Shown: positions 36,749 to 46,005, numbered from the stretch's first letter. The stretch: 64,000 nt of DNA from Mycolicibacterium crocinum (GCF_022370635.2 NZ_CP092362.2:1922001-1986000), one strand, 5' to 3'. Made by a program: numbers and translations. Notes: generated from the letters alone by a model not told the origin.

Positions 36749-37956
36749 CGGCTGGTCCGCTGCACGCGTAGGACCGCGATGTCGTCGGTGATGCCGCCGT
36801 GCGAGGCGGCGAGGGCCTCGGCCCCTTCGATGAGACCGTCGACGAACTCCGGTCCGGGCAGGTTCGCGATCGAGCGGGCGAGCTCCAGAAGGCCTTCTTC
36901 GCCGAGGCGCTTCTCGCCGATCCCCGAGTGGCCTTCGAACAGTCCATCGGTCAACAGGACCAGCCCGTGGCCGTCGGGCAGTTCCATCTCGTTCAGCGGC
37001 CATTGTTGTGCGCCCAGGCCCAGCGCGGGCCCGGCGGGCGGCTCCAGCCATTCGACGGTGCCCGGTCCGTGCAGCAGCATCCCCGGGTGGCCGGCACGGA
37101 CGGCGGTGAACCCCCGCGAGTCGGGCCACAGCGCCACGCTGAGCACCGTCGCGAAGATTCCGGTACCCGCGCGCTCGGCGCGCAGGACCTGTTCGAGACG
37201 GCGCATCCGCTCGTTGCCGCGCAGGCCGGCGAAGGTCAGCGCCCGCCAGCCGATTCGCAGTGCCGCGCCCAGGGCCGCCTCGTCGGGGCCATGCCCGGCC
37301 ACGTCACCGACCATGACGTGCACGGTGCCGTCGGGAGTCTGCACCATGTCGTAGAAGTCGCCGCCCAGCAGCGCGTTCTCCCGGCTGGGCCGGTACTGCA
37401 TGACGATCTCGACGCCCGGATCCCCGTCCAGCAGCGGCAGGGGCAGTAGGGCCCGCTCCAGGCGCGCGTTTTCCTGGGCCCGCAGCTGAACGGTGTGCAG
37501 ATCGACGGCGGTCAATTCGGTGCGCTTGCGCTCGATGGCGTAAAGCACCGAGCGGTGCAGCGTCTCGGGTTCGACGTGGCCTTTGACCAGGTAATCCTGC
37601 GCGCCGGACGCCATCGCCGACATTCCGAAGTGCTCGTCGTTGAGCCCGGTCAGCACGACGATCGGCAGGGTGGCGTCGATCTTGGTGACGCGGTCGACGG
37701 CGGAGATGCCGTTGGCGTCGGGGAGGTTCAAGTCCAGCAGCACGCAATCGGGCCGGTGGACGGCAAGCTTGTCCTGGGCGATCGCGATCGATGCCGCCCA
37801 CTCCACGGAGATGTCGGCGCCCGCTTCGGAGATCAACTCTTCGACCAGGATCGCGTCGCCCTGATCGTCCTCGATCAGCAGCAGCGAAATCGGTCGATTG
37901 CTGGCGCCGGCGAAACCGGCTGGATTCAATGCCTGTGGATCATAGGGCGAGCGCAT
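36745..37956 (-). CDS. Receiver-PP2C (SpoIIE-like) phosphatase fusion
   Basis: A 403-residue fusion. An N-terminal receiver (LLLIEDDQGD, phospho-Asp in CVLLDLNLPDANG, VVLTGL, YLVKG) is joined by a coiled linker to a SpoIIE/PP2C serine phosphatase. The phosphatase metal sites are GGDFYDM and GDVAGHGPDEA, with VLLTDGLFE and GITDDIAVL. Proteins of this design typically dephosphorylate anti-sigma-factor antagonists and so trigger general-stress sigma factors. It is the first gene of the three-gene operon. No antagonist or sigma gene is adjacent, so the target would be elsewhere. Confidence 0.94.
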   Translation of the reverse strand: MRSPYDPQALNPAGFAGASNRPISLLLIEDDQGDAILVEELISEAGADISVEWAASIAIAQDKLAVHRPDCVLLDLNLPDANGISAVDRVTKIDATLPIVVLTGLNDEHFGMSAMASGAQDYLVKGHVEPETLHRSVLYAIERKRTELTAVDLHTVQLRAQENARLERALLPLPLLDGDPGVEIVMQYRPSRENALLGGDFYDMVQTPDGTVHVMVGDVAGHGPDEAALGAALRIGWRALTFAGLRGNERMRRLEQVLRAERAGTGIFATVLSVALWPDSRGFTAVRAGHPGMLLHGPGTVEWLEPPAGPALGLGAQQWPLNEMELPDGHGLVLLTDGLFEGHSGIGEKRLGEEGLLELARSIANLPGPEFVDGLIEGAEALAASHGGITDDIAVLRVQRTSR

Positions 37957-38076
37957 GAAGGGATCAGATCCTTAAATTCAGATCGGCCGCGCTTTGACCT
38001 AGGTATTCGTTTAAAGAACACACCGACCCTACCGGCTGGGCCGTCCACACCCAACCCGGGCGGGTCGCAGTGCAGG

Positions 38077-38590
38077 TCAGTGGCGTGCCGAGCCGGTCAG
38101 CGGTTGCCCATCCGCGGGCTGCAACAGGCAGATCACCGTGCTGGGATAGGGGTTGTCCGACGTCCGGTCCTGAACGGAGTCGATGAGGTAGGTAGTGGTG
38201 TAGCGGCCCGCGGCTGAATCGGCTCCGGTGTAGTGGGCCAAGCCCGTCGCGCATTCCCGCCTCGCGACGTCGTCGAGGGCCGCGTTGACCGGAAATCGGC
38301 GCACGTAGATAGGCCTCGGCCAGATGGGGCCGGGCACAGCCGACGACCCCGACCATCACCACCGCGGGATCCGAGGGCGGCGGGTCGGCCAGGCAGTCAC
38401 CGGCGTCCAGGTCGACCCATTTCACGGTGCGGGGCTGCTGGACCGGCGCGGCGGCCACCGTGGTGGTGGCGTTCGTCGAGGTCGACGTGTTGGTCGTGGT
38501 CAGCGTGGGTGTGGTGTCCGCGCTTCCGCCGCAGCCCGCGGCGGACACCATCGCCACACCGATCACCATGCCCCACGCCCTGCTGCGCAT
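38077..38590 (-). pseudogene. Frameshifted lipoprotein gene
   Basis: From ATG 38590 the frame encodes a lipoprotein signal with lipobox VSAAGC (Cys20), a Thr-rich linker and a domain with VDLDAGDCLADPP and VGCARPHLAEAYLRAP. At about 38296-38304 the coherent protein switches frame. Continuing in frame gives Arg-rich nonsense, while the neighbouring frame gives NAALDDVARRECATGLAHYTG and ends at 38077. The order GDC, CxxPHxAE, C, Y.G and a late C matches septum-formation-like domains. One extra base (or two lost) explains it. A sequencing error cannot be excluded. The 37957-38076 stretch holds no gene. Confidence 0.75.
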
Positions 38591-38638
38591 CACCCCCTGT
38601 TTACCGCAGCGCACTGGCCGGGTACTTGTCTTCGCACC

Positions 38639-38986
38639 ATGACAATCACCAAGTTGACTGCCAAGGTGGCGCTGGCCGCTGCAGCCACTGCCACCACTCT
38701 GAGCGTGGGCGCAGGCCTGGCTCATGCCGACCCGCACGGTCCCCCCGGACCGCCCTGGGTCCCGGGCGGACCCGGGGTCAACGCCGGCGCGCCCGGCAAC
38801 CCGCTGCCGCCCGGCCAGGGCTACCTGCCGCCGCCGGGACATCGCGCCGACTACGACGACGTCGTCCCGGTCTGGGCGCCGCCCGCGCCGCCGCCGCCCC
38901 CGTGGGCGCCGTGGCTGCCCGTCGTCTGGAACGCGGACCTGCCGGCGTGGGGTGTCTGGTGGAACGGCGGATTCATCCAGCTGTAG
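38639..38986 (+). CDS. Small secreted Pro/Gly/Trp-rich protein
   Basis: A 115-residue protein with a signal peptide (basic start, hydrophobic core, cleavage after GAGLAHA near residue 30). The mature part is rich in Pro, Gly and Trp (PHGPPGPPWVPGG, APPAPPPPPWAPW) and ends in WGVWWNGGFIQL. Small secreted proteins of this composition are common in mycobacteria; the role is unknown. Its start is 48 nt from that of the divergent broken lipoprotein gene. Confidence 0.8.
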   Translation: MTITKLTAKVALAAAATATTLSVGAGLAHADPHGPPGPPWVPGGPGVNAGAPGNPLPPGQGYLPPPGHRADYDDVVPVWAPPAPPPPPWAPWLPVVWNADLPAWGVWWNGGFIQL

Positions 38987-38993
38987 GCGTCTG

Positions 38994-39185
38994 TCAGAAA
39001 CTGCTCTCGCGACCCCGCACAAACTCCAGGAGTGCGGGGTCGCTCGAGCTGAACCGGTCGACTTCCTCGCCGCCGTCGCAGCGGTACAGACCGACCGTGA
39101 CCGAATGCGAATGACGGTCGATCACCGCCCAATGCGCGCCGGCGTCCTCCCAGCGCTGTAGCACCGCAACCGGGTCATCGTTCAT
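38994..39185 (-). CDS. Small conserved hypothetical protein
   Basis: A 63-residue soluble protein from ATG 39185 (MNDDPVAVLQRWEDAGAHW) with the pattern VTVGLYRCDGGEEVDRF. It is convergent with the secreted protein gene and overlaps the region upstream of the LLM oxidoreductase start. The sequence is well ordered and looks like a conserved mycobacterial family I cannot name. Longer readings in this frame run antisense to the oxidoreductase and were discarded. Confidence 0.6.
   Translation of the reverse strand: MNDDPVAVLQRWEDAGAHWAVIDRHSHSVTVGLYRCDGGEEVDRFSSSDPALLEFVRGRESSF
39009..39043. terminator. Hairpin between convergent genes, candidate bidirectional terminator
   Basis: GCGACCCCGCAC (39009-39020) and GTGCGGGGTCGC (39032-39043) are perfect 12-bp arms with an 11-nt loop. 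It lies inside the last codons of the small minus-strand gene and 23 nt after the secreted-protein stop. There is no T-tract. Confidence 0.5.
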
Positions 39186-39219
39186 GACCCCCATCATGAC
39201 CCGTGCGATGATGCGCGGT

Positions 39220-40077
39220 ATGCGACTCGGGTTGCACGCCCTGGGTATCGGCACTGGCGCCGATCCCGCGGTGATCCGGGCGGTGGCCGGTGCGGCGGAG
39301 CGCAGCGGGTTCGCCACCTTGTGGGCGGGCGAGCACGTGGTGATGGTCGACGAATCCGACTCGCCGTACCCGTACTCCGATGACGGCACGATCGCGGTGC
39401 CCGCCGATGCGGACTGGATCGACCCGATGATCGGGCTGGCGTTCGCCGCATCCGCCACGTCCACGATCGGACTGGCCACCGGCGTCCTGCTGCTGCCTGA
39501 ACACAACCCGGTGATCGTCGCCAAGCAGGCGGCGAGCCTCGACAAGCTCAGCGGCGGTCGGTTCTCGATCGGCATCGGAATCGGTTGGTCGCGTGAAGAA
39601 TTCGAAGCCCTCGGAATTCCCTTCGAGCGACGAGCCGCCCGCACCGCCGACTACGTTGCCGCGATGCGGACCATCTGGCGCGACGATATCGCCTCCTATA
39701 CAGGTGAATTCACCAACTTCGAAAGCATCCGGGTGCACCCCAAACCGCAGCAGCGCCGAATCCCGGTCCTGTGTGGTGGCAACAGCGATGCCGCACTGCG
39801 GCGCGTCGCGCAGTGGGGTGACGGCTGGTACGGCTTCAACCTGCGCGACGTCGACGACGTCGCAGCCAAGGTCGCGACGCTGCGGGGGTTGTGTGAGCAG
39901 GTGGGGCGGAACCCCGCCCAGTTGCGACTGTCGGTCGCGCTGCGCGAACCCCGGGCGCCGCAGGCAGGCCGTCTGGCAGAGTTGGGTATCGACGAGCTGG
40001 TGCTGGTCGCCTCGCCGCCGCAGGATCCGGTGGCGGCCGCGCAATGGGTGACTGACCTGGCCACGGATTGGCAGTGA
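39220..40077 (+). CDS. LLM-class F420-dependent oxidoreductase
   Basis: A 285-residue TIM-barrel enzyme of the luciferase-like (LLM) class. Such proteins in mycobacteria usually use deazaflavin F420. Recognisable parts are LGLHALGIGTGADP at the N-terminus, WAGEHVVM, GTGVLLLPEHNPVIVAKQAASLDKLSGGR split over two strands, and IGIGIGWSREEFEALG. The ATG at 39220 gives the usual N-terminus. ATG 39184 and others between are possible and would add up to 12 residues. The substrate is unknown. Confidence 0.88.
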   Translation: MRLGLHALGIGTGADPAVIRAVAGAAERSGFATLWAGEHVVMVDESDSPYPYSDDGTIAVPADADWIDPMIGLAFAASATSTIGLATGVLLLPEHNPVIVAKQAASLDKLSGGRFSIGIGIGWSREEFEALGIPFERRAARTADYVAAMRTIWRDDIASYTGEFTNFESIRVHPKPQQRRIPVLCGGNSDAALRRVAQWGDGWYGFNLRDVDDVAAKVATLRGLCEQVGRNPAQLRLSVALREPRAPQAGRLAELGIDELVLVASPPQDPVAAAQWVTDLATDWQ

Positions 40078-40086
40078 GGGAGCGCA

Positions 40087-40521
40087 GTGGACCACTGGAG
40101 TGCAGCTGCGGTGGCGGCGGTGTTCATCTGGCTGGGGATGGTGCTGGCCATCTCGTTCCTGGAGGCGCCGCTGAAGTTCCGTGCCCCCGGTGTCACCATC
40201 CCGCTCGGACTCGGCATCGGCCGGCTCGTCTTCCGGGCTCTCAACACCTGCGAAGCGATTCTGGCCGCGATCGTGGTTGTCGCATTGGTGGCGGGTACCC
40301 CGGGCACGGGGGTGGTGGTGGCCGTAGCGGTGGCCATCGCCGCGCTGTTGGCTCAAGTGATCGGCGTGCGGCCGGCACTGGCGCGGCGTTCGGACGCGGT
40401 GTTGGCCGACGCCAGCCAGGCCGAGGCCGGACGGTCGCGTGCGCATTACGTCTATGTCGTGTTCGAAGTGGTCAAGGTGGTGGCGCTACTCTTCAGTGGC
40501 GTTCTGCTGCTTGGCTTTTGA
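40087..40521 (+). CDS. Four-helix hypothetical membrane protein
   Basis: A 144-residue very hydrophobic protein with about four helices (near 5-25, 45-68, 72-92, 120-142) and a short polar loop after helix 3. It starts at GTG 40087, 9 nt after the oxidoreductase stop, preceded by GGGAGCG. It is followed after 3 nt by the cupin leader region. The three genes 39220-40878 probably form one operon. The function is not recognised. Confidence 0.8.
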   Translation: MDHWSAAAVAAVFIWLGMVLAISFLEAPLKFRAPGVTIPLGLGIGRLVFRALNTCEAILAAIVVVALVAGTPGTGVVVAVAVAIAALLAQVIGVRPALARRSDAVLADASQAEAGRSRAHYVYVVFEVVKVVALLFSGVLLLGF

Positions 40522-40545
40522 TAGATGAAGCTGATGGAGGAAGTC

Positions 40546-40878
40546 ATGGAATCAACCTCACTGACCCAACTCGCGGACGAACAGCTGGCTGCGGCCCGCT
40601 CGTCGAACAGCGGTCGCGCCGCGCACACGGTGCACGGCGGCCACGACCACCAGCTGCGGCAGACACTGATCGCTCTCGCCAGCGGCCACGAACTCAGCGA
40701 ACACCATTCGCCAGGGGAGACCACGCTGCAGGTGCTGCGCGGCCACGTGCGGCTGGCCACCGCAGACGACTCCTGGGAGGGTCATGCCGGTGATCTGCTG
40801 GTGGTCCCACGCGACCGGCACGGCCTGCAGGCGATCGACGATTCGGTGGTCCTGTTGACGGTGCTCGCCGACAGCTGA
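40546..40878 (+). CDS. Cupin-fold protein
   Basis: A 110-residue single-domain cupin. Conserved parts are LASGHELSEHHSPGETTLQVLRG (first cupin motif with His pair and Glu) and the second motif AGDLLVVPRDRHGL. ATG 40546 is chosen over ATG 40525 because GGAGG lies 5 nt before it. Small cupins of this type bind a metal or sense ligands; no specific role can be assigned. Confidence 0.85.
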   Translation: MESTSLTQLADEQLAAARSSNSGRAAHTVHGGHDHQLRQTLIALASGHELSEHHSPGETTLQVLRGHVRLATADDSWEGHAGDLLVVPRDRHGLQAIDDSVVLLTVLADS

Positions 40879-40882
40879 TCGG

Positions 40883-41944
40883 TCAGTACCGGTAGTCGGC
40901 CAGGTCGGTCGCGCCCTGGCGGACGTCGCCGTCGAGCAGCAGCAGCGCAGGCACCATCTCGGAGGTCACCAGACCGTGCCGTCCGGTCACATCGTCGATG
41001 AGGTCGAAGCACTGGGCGATGATCTCTGGGGTGTCGACGACGATGGTCGTCACCGGAACCTGGCGGCCGTACTGAATCAGCTTGTCGCCGTGTGGTTTAT
41101 GGTCACCGTGAAAGCCCCAGATGCCGCGCAGCACGGTAGCGCCGCCGACGGTCTTCGATTCCCACAGCCGTCGCACCAGTGCCCGGTGGATCGGTACGCC
41201 GTCGTGGTGAGTTGCCGCGTCGGTGTGGATCGTCAACTTCTGGCGCAGTTCGCGGCCGTGCGCATCGACGGCGGGCAGGGCCGGCGGCCGCGCCAGCAGC
41301 TGGCCGTCGCGTTTGCACACCTGGACGCGTTCGAGCGTCACCAGGGGCTGGTCCATGAGCGCCTCGAGGTCGGGTAGGGCGTTCCGCGCCTGCGCGGCCG
41401 ACCCGACGGCGATGATCGTGATCGGCACGTCGGTGTTCCCGCTGAAGAAGCGGGCGCGGCGCCGTCGACCGTTGGCGGTGCCGTCCACGCCGAGGTACAC
41501 GGTTGCCCCGGCGAAGTGGTGGCGGTGCAGCAGATCGCAGACCGCGTAGAACGCGGCCGCACCGTTGATCCGGTGTCGGCGCCCGACATAGATGGTGAGC
41601 TTGACCCCGTTGTCGCCCTCGGGTAGTTCACCGGTGTAGAGCCGGGCGCGCTCCAGGGTGATCAGGCCGCGGGGCGTCATGGTGACGACATCGTTGATCA
41701 GCCCACCGATCGTCTCCGCGGTGTCGACTGCGGCGATCGCGACCGGTGGATCCTCGGACAGCGTCAGCGACTCGTCGCTGCGGATGACGTGCCGCGGACC
41801 GAAGCTGGCGATGCCCCGCAGCATCACACTGTCGGCCACTTCGCGCTGCGCGTACAGGTCGAGCATCGACTCGGCCAGGAATCGGGATCCGTGGCGCTGA
41901 CGTTCGCCGAAGAAGGCGGTCAACTTGAGGTAGGTGTCGCTCAC
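40883..41944 (-). CDS. Triple-DUF190 protein of the fluoride-export locus
   Basis: A 353-residue soluble protein built from three consecutive DUF190 units. They begin at about residues 4 (LKLTAFFGERQRH), 118 (VKLTIYVGRRHRI) and 238 (QKLTIHTDAATHH), and each contains an Rxx/G(I/V)xGFG-like block and an (L)VTxExV-type ending. DUF190 proteins are usually a single unit of about 100 residues encoded beside crcB; their biochemical role is not settled. It starts at GTG 41944 through a GTGA overlap with crcB. ATG 41962 inside crcB is an alternative. Confidence 0.85.
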   Translation of the reverse strand: MSDTYLKLTAFFGERQRHGSRFLAESMLDLYAQREVADSVMLRGIASFGPRHVIRSDESLTLSEDPPVAIAAVDTAETIGGLINDVVTMTPRGLITLERARLYTGELPEGDNGVKLTIYVGRRHRINGAAAFYAVCDLLHRHHFAGATVYLGVDGTANGRRRRARFFSGNTDVPITIIAVGSAAQARNALPDLEALMDQPLVTLERVQVCKRDGQLLARPPALPAVDAHGRELRQKLTIHTDAATHHDGVPIHRALVRRLWESKTVGGATVLRGIWGFHGDHKPHGDKLIQYGRQVPVTTIVVDTPEIIAQCFDLIDDVTGRHGLVTSEMVPALLLLDGDVRQGATDLADYRY

Positions 41945-42306
41945 AGCAGGCTCGCAATCCATTGGCCGAGCAGCGCGGCGGCGACACCCAGGACGACGCT
42001 GACGACGAGATTGGCCAGGGCAGGCCAGATCTGGCGTTCCTCCGTCAGTCGCTGGGTCTCCAGCATCCAGGTGGAGAAGGTGGTGTACGCCCCGACGAAA
42101 GCGGTGCCAACCAGCAGCGCGGCGTGGTGACTCAGGGTGAGCCCGGTGACGAAACCGAGCAGCACAGCACCGGTGATGTTGACCGCCAGGGTGCCGAACG
42201 GGAATGACCGGGCCGCTCGGCGGGCGACCGCCCGGTCGACCATGAACCGGGCCACCGAACCCAGCCCGCCGATCACCATCACCCCGGCCCAGATCGCCAC
42301 CGTCAT
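41941..42306 (-). CDS. crcB: CrcB/Fluc fluoride exporter subunit 1
   Basis: A 121-residue four-helix fluoride channel subunit. Typical motifs are [31 protein letters not shown] and [13 protein letters not shown]. Gram-positive bacteria often encode two dissimilar subunits that form a dual-topology heterodimer, as here with the preceding gene. It starts at ATG 42306, an ATGA overlap with the upstream crcB. Confidence 0.93.
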   Translation of the reverse strand: MTVAIWAGVMVIGGLGSVARFMVDRAVARRAARSFPFGTLAVNITGAVLLGFVTGLTLSHHAALLVGTAFVGAYTTFSTWMLETQRLTEERQIWPALANLVVSVVLGVAAALLGQWIASLL

Positions 42307-42701
42307 GCGCGGATCCTGACCCGACGGACCAGAGCCGTCGCGATGTAGACAGCCAACAGGCCCGCGGCGATGCTGACCACGGTGTACGCGGCTGCCAAGC
42401 CGTAATGGTGATGCTCGATCATCTTCAGCGTCTCGACCTGCATGGTGGAAAACGTCGTCAGCCCGCCGCACAGGCCGGTACCCAGCAGGGGGCGGCGGTA
42501 GCTCGACAGCGGTAGGCGTTCAAGCAGGCGGGTGGTGAAATAGCCCAGCAGGAACGCGCCGACAATGTTGACCCCGAACGTCGCCCACGGCCAACGTGCG
42601 GGGTCGTCGGCGAAGAGGGTCGCAAGAACTGCGCGCGCCAGGGTTCCCACCGCGCCGCCGACGAACACGGCCGCCAGTTCTCGGTTGTCATGACCGAACA
42701 C
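42303..42701 (-). CDS. crcB: CrcB/Fluc fluoride exporter subunit 2
   Basis: A 132-residue homologue of the adjacent subunit with [35 protein letters not shown] and [18 protein letters not shown] 42701 is favoured because GGGAG lies about 6 nt upstream; TTG 42707 is possible. First gene of crcB-crcB-DUF190, divergent from pgm. I saw no fluoride-riboswitch-like structure in the 68 bp before it. Confidence 0.93.
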   Translation of the reverse strand: MFGHDNRELAAVFVGGAVGTLARAVLATLFADDPARWPWATFGVNIVGAFLLGYFTTRLLERLPLSSYRRPLLGTGLCGGLTTFSTMQVETLKMIEHHHYGLAAAYTVVSIAAGLLAVYIATALVRRVRIRA

Positions 42702-42769
42702 GGGCAACTCCCTTAACCGTCGATGAATCCGCGAGCAAGTATCACCCGAGGAAAGGCAGAATTGGCGCC

Positions 42770-44404
42770 ATGGCGGCTAACCCCCGCGCCGGCAAGCCGG
42801 CGCTTCCCGAAGACCTCGTCGATCTGCCCCATCTGGTCACCGCGTACTACTCGGTGAACCCCGATCCCGACAACATCGACCAACAGGTGGTGTTCGGCAC
42901 CTCGGGACACCGTGGCTCCAGCTTGGACGGGGCGTTCAACGAGGCGCACATCCTGGCCACCACTCAGGCGATCGTGGAGTACCGGGCCGCGCAGGGCACC
43001 ACCGGGCCGTTGTTCATCGGCCGCGACACCCATGGGCTGTCCGAGCCGGCCTGGGTGTCGGCGCTGGAGGTGCTGGCCGCCAACGACGTTGTCGCGATGA
43101 TTGATTCGGCCGACCGCTACACCCCGACTCCAGCGGTCAGTCATGCCATCCTGACGTTCAACCGCGGGCTGAGCTCCGGTTTGGCCGACGGCATCGTCGT
43201 GACCCCGTCGCACAACCCGCCACGCGACGGCGGATTCAAGTACAACCCGCCCAACGGAGGACCGGCCGACACCGATGCCACCAAAGCGATTGCCAAGCGC
43301 GCCAATGAGATTCTTCGTGGTGGGCTGGCGGACGTGAAGCGGGTGCCGCTGGCTCGCGCGCTCTCCCGTGCCGAGCGCCACGACTACATGGACGCCTACG
43401 TCACCGATCTGCCCAACGTTGTCGACATCCACGCGATCCGCGCCGAGAAGATCCGCATCGGCGCCGACCCATTGGGCGGGGCCAGCGTGGACTACTGGGC
43501 GGCTATCGCCGAGCGGCACGACCTCGACCTGACCGTCGTCAACCCGTTGGTCGACGCCACGTGGCGGTTCATGACGCTGGACACCGACGGCAAGATCCGG
43601 ATGGACTGCAGCTCGCCCAACGCCATGGCATCGCTCATTGCGAACCGCGAGTCGTATCAGATCGCCACCGGCAATGACGCCGACTCCGATCGGCACGGCA
43701 TCGTTACCCCCGACGCCGGGCTGATGAACCCCAACCACTATCTGGCCGTGGCGATCGACTACCTGTACTCGCACCGGCCGGACTGGCCGGCCAGCGTGGC
43801 GGTCGGCAAGACGGCGGTCAGCTCGTCGATCATCGACCGGGTGGTGGCCGGCCTGGGCCGCAAGCTCATCGAGGTACCTGTGGGCTTCAAGTGGTTCGTC
43901 GACGGATTGATCAGCGGCACAATCGGTTTCGGAGGCGAGGAATCGGCAGGCGCCTCGTTCTTGCGCCGTGACGGCTCGGTGTGGACCACCGACAAGGACG
44001 GCATCATCCTGGCGCTGCTGGCATCGGAGATCCAGGCGGTCACTGGGGCGTCGCCGTCGCAGCGCTACGACGAACTGGCCGCCAAATACGGGGCGCCGGT
44101 CTATGCCCGCGTCGACGCTCCGGCGAACCGGGAGCAGAAGGCTCGGCTGGCCAAACTGTCCCCGGAACAGGTCACCGCCACTGAGCTGGCCGGCGAGCCG
44201 ATCACCGCCAAGCTCACCACCGCCCCCGGCAACGGTGCTTCGCTGGGTGGGCTGAAGGTGACCACCGCCGACGGCTGGTTCGCCGCGCGGCCGTCGGGCA
44301 CCGAGGACGTCTACAAGATCTATGCCGAGTCGTTCAAAGGCCCCGAGCACCTGGCGGAGGTGCAGGAAGCCGCCCGTGAAGTGGTGAATGCCGTCATCTC
44401 GTGA
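42770..44404 (+). CDS. pgm: Phosphoglucomutase (alpha-D-glucose-phosphate specific)
   Basis: A 544-residue enzyme interconverting glucose 1-phosphate and glucose 6-phosphate, feeding glycogen, trehalose and UDP-glucose synthesis. The phosphoserine loop is [14 protein letters not shown]. The metal loop [10 protein letters not shown], the sugar loop [12 protein letters not shown] and the phosphate loop [14 protein letters not shown] are all present. ATG 42770 begins the conserved MAANPRAG start; longer readings lie antisense to crcB. The length fits mycobacterial PgmA. Confidence 0.97.
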   Translation: MAANPRAGKPALPEDLVDLPHLVTAYYSVNPDPDNIDQQVVFGTSGHRGSSLDGAFNEAHILATTQAIVEYRAAQGTTGPLFIGRDTHGLSEPAWVSALEVLAANDVVAMIDSADRYTPTPAVSHAILTFNRGLSSGLADGIVVTPSHNPPRDGGFKYNPPNGGPADTDATKAIAKRANEILRGGLADVKRVPLARALSRAERHDYMDAYVTDLPNVVDIHAIRAEKIRIGADPLGGASVDYWAAIAERHDLDLTVVNPLVDATWRFMTLDTDGKIRMDCSSPNAMASLIANRESYQIATGNDADSDRHGIVTPDAGLMNPNHYLAVAIDYLYSHRPDWPASVAVGKTAVSSSIIDRVVAGLGRKLIEVPVGFKWFVDGLISGTIGFGGEESAGASFLRRDGSVWTTDKDGIILALLASEIQAVTGASPSQRYDELAAKYGAPVYARVDAPANREQKARLAKLSPEQVTATELAGEPITAKLTTAPGNGASLGGLKVTTADGWFAARPSGTEDVYKIYAESFKGPEHLAEVQEAAREVVNAVIS

Positions 44405-44690
44405 GCCGGGCCGACCGCGTATCTTCGCAGCGTATTGACGCATGAGTGGATAGCTAATAAATGAGTATTCACCTCATTCTTCGACAGGTACTGGCACAAC
44501 GGGGTTTCGGCACGTTAGATCATGATCACGGCATTCGAGGGCAACCCCCCAACTCTCGGCTGCCGGGTGCCCGCCCTGGGCTGCTCGACCCCCCTTGTGG
44601 CCCAGGACGGGCGCTTTGCGTTCGGCATCGGTGGGTCGCCTTGGCTGCGCGGCTGGAGAGCAATGCGGCCGGTCCTAATACAGTCATCTG
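44405..44690. other. Intergenic region pgm-MFS
   Basis: About 285 nt with no convincing gene. A short AT-rich patch (44440-44500) includes ATGAGT...ACCTCAT-like imperfect symmetry. The downstream end carries the MFS promoter. Short frames on either strand have no family features. Confidence 0.5.
44679..44684 (+). promoter_or_regulatory. Putative -10 box, leaderless MFS transcript
   Basis: TACAGT ends 6 nt before GTG 44691. There is no Shine-Dalgarno sequence in that space. Confidence 0.5.
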
Positions 44691-45953
44691 GTGAGTTCTG
44701 TCGCGGAGGGTGACTGTCCCTCGGAAGCCGAAGCCAAGCTTCCGCGGGAAGTCTGGGTTCTGATCGCCGCCAACGCGGTGATCGCCCTGGGCTATGGCGT
44801 TGTGGCACCGGTGCTGCCGCAGTTCGCCCGCAACTTCGGCGTCAGCATCAGCGCCGCGACGTTCGTGATCACCGCGTTTGCGTTAATGCGGCTGTGCTTC
44901 GCGCCGGCGTCCGGCATGTTGGTGCAGCGACTGGGGGAGCGGCGCATCTATGTCAGCGGCCTGCTGATCGTGGCGTTGTCGACCGGCGCCTGCGCGTTCG
45001 CCCATACCTATTGGCAGCTCCTGGTGTTCCGTGCGCTGGGCGGTATCGGATCGACGATGTTCTTCGTCTCCGCGCTCGGCCTGATGATTCGGATCAGCCC
45101 GCACAACGCCCGGGGCCGGGTGGCGGGCATGTTTTCCAGCGCGTTCCTGGTCGGGTCGGTGGCCGGTCCGCTGTTGGGCAGCCTGACCGCCGGGCTGGGC
45201 CTGGCCGCGCCGTTCCTCATCTACGGGGCGGCGCTGCTGATCGCGGCGGCGGTGGTGTTCATCAACTTGCGGCATTCGCACCTGGCTGCGCCGGCGCCCG
45301 CTGACGAGTTGACGGTGACCCTGCGCGTCGCGCTGCGCCATCGGGCGTACCGAGCGGCGCTGTTGTCGAACTTCGCGACCGGTTGGTCGGCGTTCGGGTT
45401 GCGGGTCGCGCTGGTGCCGCTGTTCATCACCGAGGCGCTGCACCGCGGGCCCGGGGTCGCGGGTGCGGCGCTGGCCACTTTTGCGGCCGGCAATGTCGCG
45501 GCAGTGATCCCGTCGGGGCGCCTGTCCGACCGGACCGGGCGGCGACCGCTGCTGATCAGTGGATTGGGATTGTCGGGGTTGACGACGGCGGTGGTCGGGG
45601 CAGCGACGTCGTTGCCGGTGTTCCTGGTCGGTGCGTTCATCGCCGGGGCGGCCACCGGGGTGTTCACCGCGCCGCAGCAGGCCGCGGTGGCCGACATCAT
45701 CGGTAAGGCGCGCGGCGGGACGGCGGTGGCGACGTTCCAGATGATGTCGGACCTCGGCTCGATCGCCGGATCGTTGGGGGTGGGCGAGATCGCCCAGCAT
45801 CTGTCGTTCGAGTGGGCATTCGCGATCAGCGGGCTGATCCTGGTGGCGGCGTCGGTCGGGTGGCTGCTGGCGCCGGAAACCCGAGATAGTGAGCCGTTGG
45901 AGCACACACCGCCCCGGCCGCTGGGGCCGGAGGCCGCTGGCGAGCTGCCCTGA
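44691..45953 (+). CDS. MFS transporter
   Basis: A 420-residue 12-helix major facilitator of the multidrug-like type. It has the motif LVQRLGERRIY between helices 2 and 3 and its repeat SDRTGRRPLLISG in the second half. A short hydrophilic N-terminus of about 20 residues precedes helix 1. GTG start through a probable leaderless promoter. The gene is monocistronic, followed by tRNA-Ala. The substrate is unknown. Confidence 0.9.
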   Translation: MSSVAEGDCPSEAEAKLPREVWVLIAANAVIALGYGVVAPVLPQFARNFGVSISAATFVITAFALMRLCFAPASGMLVQRLGERRIYVSGLLIVALSTGACAFAHTYWQLLVFRALGGIGSTMFFVSALGLMIRISPHNARGRVAGMFSSAFLVGSVAGPLLGSLTAGLGLAAPFLIYGAALLIAAAVVFINLRHSHLAAPAPADELTVTLRVALRHRAYRAALLSNFATGWSAFGLRVALVPLFITEALHRGPGVAGAALATFAAGNVAAVIPSGRLSDRTGRRPLLISGLGLSGLTTAVVGAATSLPVFLVGAFIAGAATGVFTAPQQAAVADIIGKARGGTAVATFQMMSDLGSIAGSLGVGEIAQHLSFEWAFAISGLILVAASVGWLLAPETRDSEPLEHTPPRPLGPEAAGELP

Positions 45954-45962
45954 CCAGCGATT

Positions 45963-45991
45963 TTGAAGCGCGCCTACCGGTGGTGTAACTT
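45963..45991 (+). promoter_or_regulatory. tRNA-Ala promoter
   Basis: TTGAAG (45963-45968) and TAACTT (45986-45991) are separated by 17 bp, and the tRNA begins 14 nt after the -10 box. This is the best sigma-A-type promoter in the window. Confidence 0.75.
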
Positions 45992-46005
45992 CGGTGGGCA
46001 CACCT

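Noticed and set aside
42702..42769. Fluoride riboswitch before crcB
   Set aside because: The 68-bp divergent region has no visible pseudoknot-forming or conserved riboswitch segments.
42713..44443. 576-codon minus-strand open frame
   Set aside because: It is antisense to pgm with Arg/Gly/His-rich composition and no motifs.
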